The notes under the pieces are model-generated. The model had not been told where the DNA came from and did no database searches. It saw only the letters and a program-made list of their open reading frames with translations. 64,000 nucleotides of DNA from Piliocolobus tephrosceles (taxonomy: Eukaryota; Chordata; Mammalia; Primates; Cercopithecidae), in assembly GCF_002776525.5 (NCBI RefSeq), contig NC_045447.1:24239002-24303001 (forward strand), written 5' to 3'. Positions 56,430-64,000 of this stretch are shown piece after piece (the first letter of the stretch is position 1; every line of letters starts with the position of its first letter). The translations under genes and the position numbers were made by a program.

Positions 56430-58110
56430 TCATTACCATCTAAATCAAAACCCTAGTAGACTTTTTTTTATATAGAAATGATAGGTTGGCTCTAAACTGC
56501 ATAAGAAATTGCAAAGGATTTAAAATAACCAACAAAATCTTGTGAAGGAAAAATATGGTTCCCTTCAAGACTTATGGTAAAGCTATAGTAATCAAGGCAG
56601 TTTCGTATTGACACAAGGATAGATCAATATTTCAGTGCAATAAAATAAAGACTCCAAGAATACTCCTTTATTTATGCCTTTTATTGATTTTTGATAAAAG
56701 GTCAAATAATTCAAAGGGGAAAGTCTTTTCTATAATTGATGCAGGAACAACTAGATATGTTTTTGAAAAATATTAACTCACATCATGAATCAAAAAAATT
56801 ATTTGAAACGGATTGTAGACCTAAAAACAAAAGCTAAAAGCAAAAGAGTATATCTTCTTAACCTTGAGGTAGACAGAGATCCTTTAGACAGGACACAGGA
56901 AACACTAACTATAAAAGAAAAAATAATAAATTAGACATCAGAATGCATAAAAAGAATGCCTATAACTCAATCTTTAAAATTCATAGTCCTTGGCCAGGCG
57001 AAGTGGCTCACACCTGTAATCCCAGCACTTTGGGAGGCCAAGGTGGGTGGATCACCTGAGGTCAGAGGTTCGAGAACAACCTTGCCTCAAACTCTGATGC
57101 AATCCTTCTCTATTAAAAATAATAAAAAAAATTAGCCAGGCGTGGTGGCTTATGCCTGTAGTCCCAGCTACTCAAGAGGCTGAGGCATGGGAATCACTTG
57201 AACCTGGGAGGTGAAGGTTGCAGTGAGCCGAGATCACACCACTGCACTCCAGCCTGGGTAACAGAGTGAGACCCAGTCTCAAAAAAAAAAAAAAAAGTTA
57301 TATAATCCAAAGCAAAAACGGACAAAGACTTGAACATACACATCACCAAGGATGATATGTAAATGGCACATTAAAAAGTGCTTAAGATCATTAGTCATTA
57401 GGATAATACAAATAAAACCACAATGAGAAACCACAGCACACCCACTAGAATGGCTAGTATTAAAAACACTGACAACAGCAAATGTTGTCCAAGACACTGA
57501 GCATTTTGAATTCTCACACGTTGCTGGAGGGAATGTAAAATGGTACAGCCACACCAGAGAACAGTTGGCAGCTTCTTGTAAAGTTTCCGTGTATAACCAC
57601 CCAGATCAAACAATTTCACTCCTAGGTAATACTCAAGAGAAATTAAAATACATATCCCCAAAAGGGATATTTAGAGATTTATTCATAATAGCCAAAATCT
57701 GGAACTAACCCAAATGTCCATCAACAAGAGTATGGATAAACACACTGCAGTATTGTATACAGTAGGTATACTCACCATGCAACCACATGTATGAATCTCA
57801 AAAACATCATGTTAAATGAAAAAGCAATATATAAAAGAAGGCATATATACTATTCATATGAAGTTGTAGAATAGGCCAAACTAATCTACAGTGATAAAAA
57901 TCAGAATAATAGAAATCAAAACAGTGTTATCCTCTGAGCAGGGACTGGCAGGGAAGGCACACTAGGAAACTTTCTGGATGAAGAAAATAGTCTATATCTC
58001 AATAGTGATATGGGTTACATCAATATACGTATTTATCAAAACTCATCAGACTGTGCACTTAAAATCTATGCATTTTACTGTATGTAAACTGCACATCAAT
58101 TTTTAAAAAG
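56430..58110 (+). mobile_element. L1M fragment, sense, split by an Alu
   Basis: The ORF2 end and 3' region of an old L1: 'ggtaaagctatagtaatcaa' before the Alu, then 'ataaaaccacaatgagaaac', 'ggaactaacccaaatgtcca' and 'gcacttaaaatctatgcatt' after it. Confidence 0.8.
56992..57296 (+). mobile_element. Alu SINE inside the L1M
   Basis: A complete dimer runs from 'ggccaggcgaagtggctcac' to a run of 16 A. Clean target duplications were not found by eye. Confidence 0.9.
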
Positions 58111-58189
58111 AGGACAACCTTGACATTGTCATGAAGAGGCTCACACTCTGATCTGCAGATTTCTTCAGGATATAGATGGAACCCTTCCT

Positions 58190-58840
58190 TATCATTTCTT
58201 CGTTCCATCCATTTCGACTGCAATTTCATTTCCTCCATAATAGTTGCAGTCCTATCCCTGCAGTGGCTTCCTAGACAGACTGCCAGTCTGTGTAGTCTGA
58301 CCTCTCCAGTGAGGCCCTCACATGGCAGTCAATGATTGATTTGGAAGAGAAATATTCCAGTGTCACTCTCCATTGCCCTTAGGATAAATTCCATCTCCTC
58401 TCAGACATCGCCCGGCATGATCCAGCTCATATATACCTCTGCCTCACCTGCCACCACTCTCCCTTTTCAAACTGTATTGCAGTCCACTTAAGTCACTTAG
58501 CTCTGATTTTGCACATTACTTCCCATTTTCAATGTTCAAACACACATACCCCTCTTCACTTAGCCAACTCCTCTTAATTCAGGACTCAGATGAGATGTCA
58601 TTTATAGCATTTCCTGACATCCTCCTTCCCCTCCTCTGCCACCACCAGGTTGGAGGCCTGCTCCGAGCTTGTACAAGTACCTCCCTATCATTTTATGTAG
58701 CCATACTGTAGTCAAATTTTTAGTGTCTGCATCTGTCACCCCCACTACACTGTGAGTCCCATAAGGGCAGGGAACATGTCATATTCTTTTTGTGTCTAGC
58801 TCAGCAGTGGCACATAGTGGGTGTTCAGTAAATCAGAAAA
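58190..58840 (+). repeat. L2 LINE 3' region, sense
   Basis: 'cccttaggataaattccatc', 'cccggcatgatccagctcat', 'actgtgagtcccataagggc' and 'ggcacatagtgggtgttcag' follow L2 to its 3' end. Confidence 0.8.
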
Positions 58841-58864
58841 TGGAATGGGCCAGAAACTCAAGAA
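58774..58864 (+). repeat. 91-bp duplicated block, copy 1 (L2 3' end)
   Basis: It begins 'acatgtcatattctttttgt' and ends 'ggccagaaactcaagaa'. It sits at the natural 3' end of an L2, so this is probably the source copy. Confidence 0.9.
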
Positions 58865-59264
58865 TGGCCACATTCTGATAACTAGGATCCAAGAGCTCAG
58901 CCTCCCAACAAGGCCCAGGTACAATGAGCACCAAGCCAAAGTGGGAGTTGGTGAATGACCTAACCAGTGAAGACTGACAGGTCTTTCTATTGCAGTGGAG
59001 CTGGAACTCATGCACCTCGGATTTCCTGAGAATGCCAGAATCTACCAACTCCAACACAGAAACCATCCTAAGCACTTGATTTCACAGACCTTTCCACAAC
59101 CAAAGTCTCAGAAAAATGCAGATCCTTGAGGATTTTTCTCTGAAGAAAAATATTCACCCCAGTCCCTTAAAAAACAAGCAGTGAGCGTCTTTCCAAATGG
59201 AGCCCCACAGTGATTGCAAATCTTAGAGAAATTTCGACAGTGGATACACCTTGGGAGGTCGAGG
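58865..59264. other. Intergenic, nothing recognised
   Basis: No convincing repeat or coding signal. Confidence 0.4.
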
Positions 59265-59520
59265 ACTGGAGTCAAACTACCGCGGTTCTGTTCTTCACTC
59301 CTCTCCTTACCTGCTGAGTTTCTCTGGGCAAGCAACTGATGATCTCTTAAATTCCACCAGCTGCAGGACCATGGGCAACCTCTCAGAGCCCCAGCCTCTT
59401 CATTAGTAAAATGAGAATGAGGATAATTATGCCTCCTCATTCAATTATTGTGTGCCTTAAATGAGACCCCACGTGTAAACAGCTTAGCTCACTCTAAGCT
59501 CTGAGTGGTATTATATTTAT
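59265..59520 (+). repeat. MIR SINE, sense
   Basis: 'gggcaacctctcagagcccc', 'ctcttcattagtaaaatgag' and 'cttaaatgagaccccacgtg' match MIR. Confidence 0.75.
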
Positions 59521-59954
59521 CCCAGAATTCTATTTCCATGGGCTGAACACTATCTAATGTTTTCATGCCCTTCTCCATTTGTGTGAAGTATTCAAGAAGG
59601 AAAGTAAAAGTTCTCTTAGGAGGTATCAGCTCACAAATGATTTGAGTCAGCTTTTGTGGGCGAGCCTGTATTTTTTTTTTTTCTTCTTTTCTGCTAATGT
59701 GAGCACATTTCTATCTTGTGTAGCCTGCCATGTGGACTCAAGGCCATCAAAGCAAGTTAATTTAAATTTTACTACAAGGGTGAAACAAGAATTCTAGGGA
59801 GAGTGAGATAAGCTGCCAGGTGCTTCGCTAGCCAAAGATGCTGGTTTCGTGAAATCACTATTAACCCTCTGGCTCCTGGAACAAAGTGGGACCTCAGAAG
59901 TGGTATTGTTTCATTGTGTTGGCTCCCAGCCCTCCTCTTGTCCCATTCCAGCTG
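59521..59954. other. Intergenic, nothing recognised
   Basis: It includes a T-rich run at about 59669-59690. No gene is seen. Confidence 0.4.
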
Positions 59955-60388
59955 CACACCACACACATGCACATTCGTCCCCCTCCACCCATGCACACAT
60001 AGACATACACATATCACGCCTATACACACACAGACATCTATACATTAACCTCATGAACACACACACACATAATCACTCTAAACACACATTCGCTCTCAAT
60101 TCACACATTCACCCCTGTGCACACAGACACACACACATTCACCCTTCATGCACACAGCCACACACATTTCCCATTTACTTCATACACACACACACATTCA
60201 CACACACACACATTCACACACACACACACATTCACACACACTCCCATGCACACAAACAGATACATTCACCTTCGATGCATGCACAGACATATACACATTC
60301 ACCCCCATGTACACACAATCACTCTAAACACACACATTCACACACACACATGCATTCGCCCCTCGTGAACACACATGCATATTCACCC
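59955..60388 (+). repeat. CA-rich minisatellite, array 1
   Basis: Irregular units built from (CA)n plus 'cattcacccc' and 'atgcacaca' alternate through the array. The histidine/threonine-rich open frames here (for example 59849-60553) are artefacts of it. Confidence 0.85.
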
Positions 60389-60680
60389 CTTGGGTTAGAC
60401 TGTTTGGGCCGCTGTAGCAAATTATGGATGGAACCCAAAGCTTGGAGAAGGGGAATGACTTGCCTGATTTACCCAGAGAGAAAGTGGAAGGAACAGGCTT
60501 TGAGGCCAGATCTATCTGACCCAAAATCAGTGCTTTTTCTGAAATGCCAGTAGGAAGGGAAGTCATCAGAACTCTCTGGATCACCTTGTACATCTACTTG
60601 CCTCTCCAGAAGCACTTTTATTGCTGTGAATCAATGATATGTTGAGTTTCTTAATTCCACAAAGAAACCAAATTTCAGGC
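60389..60680 (-). repeat. LTR-head scrap then antisense MIR
   Basis: 'gttagactgtttgggccgct' at about 60393-60412 resembles an antisense MaLR terminus. About 60428-60550 is antisense MIR ('aacccaaagcttggagaagg', 'tttgaggccagatctatctg'). Confidence 0.45.
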
Positions 60681-60816
60681 ATGTACTCACTTACTCAAAC
60701 AATTTTCTGGGTGCATGTTGGGTGCCAGACACTATATTAGGTACCTAGGACCCAGCACTGGACAAGACAGACACAATCCCTGCTCTCTGTAAGCTTATGG
60801 ATACAAGCTTATATGG
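60681..60816 (-). repeat. L2 fragment, antisense 3' tail
   Basis: 'ggtgccagacactatattag' and 'cagacacaatccctgctctc' are antisense L2 tail phrases. Confidence 0.6.
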
Positions 60817-60907
60817 ACATGTCATATTCTTTTTGTGTCTAACTCAGCTGTGGCACATAGTGGGTGTTCAGTAAATCAGAAGATGGAATGGGCCAGAAAC
60901 TCAAGAA
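60817..60907 (+). repeat. 91-bp duplicated block, copy 2
   Basis: It differs from 58774-58864 at only three positions by eye and has no gaps. It sits between an antisense L2 tail and an antisense LTR, with neither flank shared with copy 1. Confidence 0.9.
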
Positions 60908-61262
60908 ATCTCAGTCCATTTGGGATGCTATCACAGAACACTATTGCTTGGTTGGCTTAAAAACAACAGAAATTTATTTTTCACAGTTCTAGAGTCTAGG
61001 AAGTCCAAGATCAAGGTTCTGGCAGATTTGGTTTCTAGTAAGGGCCCACTACCTTCCAGGTTCATTGATGACCATATTTGTGTTGTGACCTCACATGGTA
61101 AAAGGGACAAGGTAGATCTCTGGGGTCTCTTTTATAAGGACAGTAATTCCAATCATGAGGGCTACATTCCATGACCTAATTTCCTTCTAATACCATCCTA
61201 TTGGGGGTTAAGATTTCAACTTGCGAATCTACCAAGGATACAAACATTCAGTCTATAGCACA
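60908..61262 (-). mobile_element. Solo LTR, ERVL-MaLR-like, antisense (old retrovirus relic)
   Basis: The complement gives the same order as the LTR at 14660-15028: 'ggtcatggaatgtagccctc', 'ttataaaagagaccccagag', 'accttgatcttggacttcct', 'aataaatttctgttg'. There is no internal sequence. Confidence 0.65.
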
Positions 61263-61560
61263 CTCCATGCAGGCACACACGTTCACATACACATTCCAGT
61301 GCCCTCATGCATGCACACACATACACATACACACACACATCTACCCCATGCACATACACACATATTCAACCCCATGCATGCACACACATTCACACACACA
61401 TCCACTCACCCTCCCATGCAAACACACATATTCAACCCCCATGCATCCACACACATTCACACAATCTACTCCATGCACACACACACACACACACACACAC
61501 ATTCCATCCCCATTCATGCACACACTTGTATATATCTGCACACTCACTACCCCAAAGTAT
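61263..61560 (+). repeat. CA-rich minisatellite, array 2
   Basis: It has the same kind of units as array 1 ('cacacattcacac', 'ccatgcatgcacacac', 'atattcaacccc') and a 13-unit CA run ending near 61500. Confidence 0.85.
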
Positions 61561-61829
61561 GCACACTCACCCAAAGAAACTAAGACTCCCTTTGCTCTAC
61601 CTCTCAGGGGACTGGTCCCACATACCATTGGCCTCACATTTAGAGAGGGAGCAGAATGATCCAACTTTGCTAGTCCTATAACTTTTGCCCTTGCTTTGGG
61701 GGTTCAAAGAATGATATGGCATGATGTCAATAGAGTAGAGGAGCAAAACTAACTTGGAAACTTGATCTAGGAATCTTTGTCTTCAACCATATCAATTCTG
61801 ATACAATAAAACCAGGAGCCCCTCTTCCC
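61561..61829. other. Intergenic, nothing recognised
   Basis: No repeat or coding signal is clear. Confidence 0.4.
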
Positions 61830-62230
61830 ACAGAGCCCTTTGTACTCAGTTCCCAGAATATCTGGCACTCTCAGTCACTTGAAGCTCTCTCAAACACTCT
61901 TGGACAACTTAATGTCTTTACATGAAATATTCCAAAAATCTGGACAGCTCTTTCCCACCTTCAGTCCCCTCTCCTCCCTCAACCTTCTCTGGTTCACTCC
62001 TATTCATTGTTTAGGACTCAGGTGGAATGCCCCTTCTTCCAAGAAGTCTTCTCTGACCAGACATCCCAGCTGGGTTAGCGTCTCCCTCTTTGCTCCCTGG
62101 CAGGCCTTAGCTCACCTGCTTATCCACTCTGCCACTGTCATGTACACTGGCCTCTTCCACTGGACTGTGAGCTACTTGAGCCAGAGGCTATGCTTTCTTC
62201 ATCTCTGTGTCCTCATGTTTCTCATGTAGC
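61830..62230 (+). repeat. L2 LINE 3' region, sense
   Basis: 'aggactcaggtggaatgccc', 'aagaagtcttctctgaccag' and 'ctgtgagctacttgagccag' match L2. The 129-residue open frame at 61840-62229 is L2-derived. Confidence 0.7.
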
Positions 62231-62577
62231 AGGAACCACCACACATTTGTGGAATGTGCATCTTCTGTTACTCACACAGGTAAACAACAAGTGAGGAGCT
62301 ACTGATGCAGAACCACTTTCTGCAAGTTATTTTCTGATATGTTTGGACAAAAACACAAGAAGCTCAAGGCTAGAAACGCTGAGACATTAAGGACCATTGC
62401 CTAAAAGCAACCCTTTGGGTTAAAGCTTACATAGTTGAATCCCTTTTTGAAGCCTAGTGCCTATAATGTATTCAATAAATAGTTATTTAAAGAGTAGAGG
62501 AATGAATGAAATGGATAACACTGTCAGGACGTGAGGAGTTCTATAGAAAGCCCTGACCTATAGAAATAAGGAAAACA
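62231..62577. other. Intergenic, L2 tail scrap
   Basis: 'gtattcaataaatagttatt' at about 62469 resembles an L2 or MIR tail. The rest is unrecognised. Confidence 0.4.
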
Positions 62578-62844
62578 GGCCGGGCATGGTGGCTTATACC
62601 TGTAACCCCAACATTTTAGAAGGCCAAGGCAGGCGGATCATGAGGTCAGGAGTTGGAGTAAAACTCTATCTCTACTAAAGATACCAAAAATCAGTTAGGC
62701 ATGGTGGTGAGCACCTGTAATCCCAGCTATTCGGGAGACTGAGGCAGAGAATTGCTTGAACCTGAGAGGCAGAGGTTGCAGTGATCCGAGACAGTGCCAT
62801 TGCACTCCAGCCTGGGCAACAGGGCAAGACTCCATCAAAAAGAA
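62578..62844 (+). mobile_element. Alu SINE, diverged, with microsatellite tail
   Basis: It starts 'ggccgggcatggtggcttat'. The middle is shortened ('tcaggagttggagtaaaact'), so part of the left arm is deleted. Its tail has grown into the GA-rich tract that follows. Confidence 0.9.
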
Positions 62845-62912
62845 GAAGGAAGGAAGGAAAGAGAGAGAGAGAGAGAGAGAAAGGGAGAGAGAGAAGGGAG
62901 GGAGGGAGGAAG
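62845..62912 (+). repeat. GGAA/GA microsatellite grown from the Alu tail
   Basis: (GGAA)n, then (GA)n, then GGGA units form an uninterrupted purine strand directly after the Alu. Confidence 0.85.
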
Positions 62913-63235
62913 ACAGGGCTCTACCAGTCTTCTTTGCACCACAGATTCATCTGGGCATGCCCTGTCCCCTGTCAGAGTCTTAGCCTTCCTAGCTTTGCAA
63001 TTAGAGCAGTAGTTCTCAAATGGAGTTCCACAGAGCCCTGGGTGGCCATAGAGTATTTTCTTGGCATCTACAGGCAGGAGGGGATACTGCCCTCACTGCA
63101 CATGGCATGCCCTGACACTGCCTCAGTTGAGACAAATCACTTCGATTTGCTTTATATTTTGACATTCTGTCTAATATTTGGTACAGGACATGATTACACT
63201 CCTGGGGAGACAGGAAGTCCTAAAACAATTAGATT
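62913..63235. other. Intergenic, possible hAT-Charlie scrap
   Basis: 'agcagtagttctcaaatgga' near 63005 is like the start of a MER5/Charlie element, but the remainder does not follow one. Confidence 0.35.
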
Positions 63236-63239
63236 AGAT

Positions 63240-63750
63240 TCATTCATTCAGCAAATGCTTATTGAGCATTGTGCCTGTTCCAGGCACTAGGGACATTAGC
63301 AGCACACAAGAGAGGCAAAATCCTGACCCTCACAGTGCTTAAGTCCTTGTTCAAGAAAACAAACAATTGAGAAAAAAATCAAAATAATTTCAGATAATGA
63401 TACATCCATGAAGGAAAAAAGTTATGGTGATGTGATAAAGGATTCTGGGGGAGCGACATGGTTTGGATCCAGTGGTCAGGGAAGGTATTTCTGAGAAGGT
63501 GACCCGATGAAGGGAAAGAGCCAGCCATGAAAAGATCAGGGGGATGAGCATTCCAAGGAGAGGGAATAAGCAGTGCAAATGCTCTATGAGGGGAAGAAGC
63601 TTAACATGTTCCAGGAACAACAGAGAGGTCACTGTAGCTGGATGTGGGAGCGAGAGAGGAGTGAATAGGGGAGAGCAGTGGATGAGGAATAGGGAGATGA
63701 ACAGGGGGCCTCATAGGCCATGACAAGGACTTTGGAGTATAAGCCTGCAA
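63240..63750 (-). repeat. L2 LINE, antisense
   Basis: 'gcaaatgcttattgagcatt', 'gttccaggcactagggacat', 'gatgagcattccaaggagag' and 'ggccatgacaaggactttgg' are clear antisense L2 text. Confidence 0.8.
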
Positions 63751-64000
63751 GTCCCCATCTTCGGAGGTAACCTACAAGGAGCAAGAAGCCCAGCCTGGTA
63801 GGATAGGTCTTGAATTTTTCACATAAACTGGAGCAAAACTGAGACTCTAAGAGGCAATATTTCAGTCTTTACAGGAGATGCAATCTACAAGGTCTAGGGC
63901 TTGGAAATTCTAAAACCATACACTGATATAAATTCAGACCATCTGAAAAATGAGAGAGGCTGTTTTCTAATTGATTATGGCTAGGAATGTATGAGTTTAT
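63751..64000. other. Window end, nothing recognised
   Basis: No gene is seen. Confidence 0.35.

Noticed and set aside
59849..60553. 234-residue open frame, the longest in the window.
   Set aside because: It is mostly His/Thr-rich translation of a CA minisatellite, with no promoter or splice context. The overlapping frames at 61201-61681 are the same artefact.
1..64000. CRISPR arrays, tRNA or rRNA genes, operons or phage-like modules.
   Set aside because: None were seen. The window is primate nuclear DNA, and the periodic repeats are minisatellites and SINE tails.

Overview
The window is nuclear DNA from a primate. It is AT-rich and intron-dominated. It carries Alu elements with intact target-site duplications, primate-type L1 copies, THE1/MST-type LTRs, a MADE1 element and many older mammalian MIR, L2, MER5 and Tigger copies. 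I recognise one protein-coding gene, TNFSF15 (TL1A/VEGI), on the + strand. The predicted 251-residue protein differs from the human protein, as I remember it, at about seven positions. A non-human catarrhine, most likely an Old World monkey, therefore fits better than human. The species call is an inference.

Layout. 1-23.4 kb is intergenic DNA upstream of TNFSF15, made of stacked repeats: an old L1 split by a younger L1 with a 5' inversion, a 1.2 kb Tigger inside an L2, MER5A copies, an LTR, an AluY, an L2, and an L1M fragment with a 113-bp duplication beside it. 23.46-23.9 kb is the promoter, with an ETS/IRF-type composite site, a kappa-B site, a TATA box and a second TATA-like box. 23,898-39,435 holds the four coding exons: 23898-24107, 36372-36414, 37482-37529 and 38981-39435. 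All splice sites are GT/AG and the total is 756 nt including the stop. About 39.4-44.9 kb is a long 3' UTR that contains an Alu and ends at an AATAAA with a GU-rich downstream element. 45-64 kb is downstream intergenic DNA with several Alus, an L1M, L2 copies, a THE1/MST-type solo LTR, a purine tract and two CA-rich minisatellites.

The gene encodes a type II membrane TNF-family ligand: a short cytosolic tail, one membrane segment, a stalk, and a C-terminal TNF homology domain supplied almost entirely by exon 4. Two alternative short reading frames also survive with exactly the lengths of the published VEGI-192 and VEGI-174 isoforms. One starts at the end of intron 2 and one at the end of intron 3.

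I found no second gene, RNA gene, CRISPR array or novel multi-gene system. The more unusual signals are structural: a 91-bp near-identical duplication 2 kb apart, a 113-bp duplication exactly 400 bp apart, an L1 fragment rebuilt with direct and inverted copies of one short motif, an overlapping upstream ORF whose inclusion depends on promoter choice, an open in-frame leader upstream of VEGI-192, and a 56-bp strictly alternating purine-pyrimidine tract in intron 3. Repeat boundaries were read by eye against remembered consensus sequences, so most are good only to about 10-30 bases.
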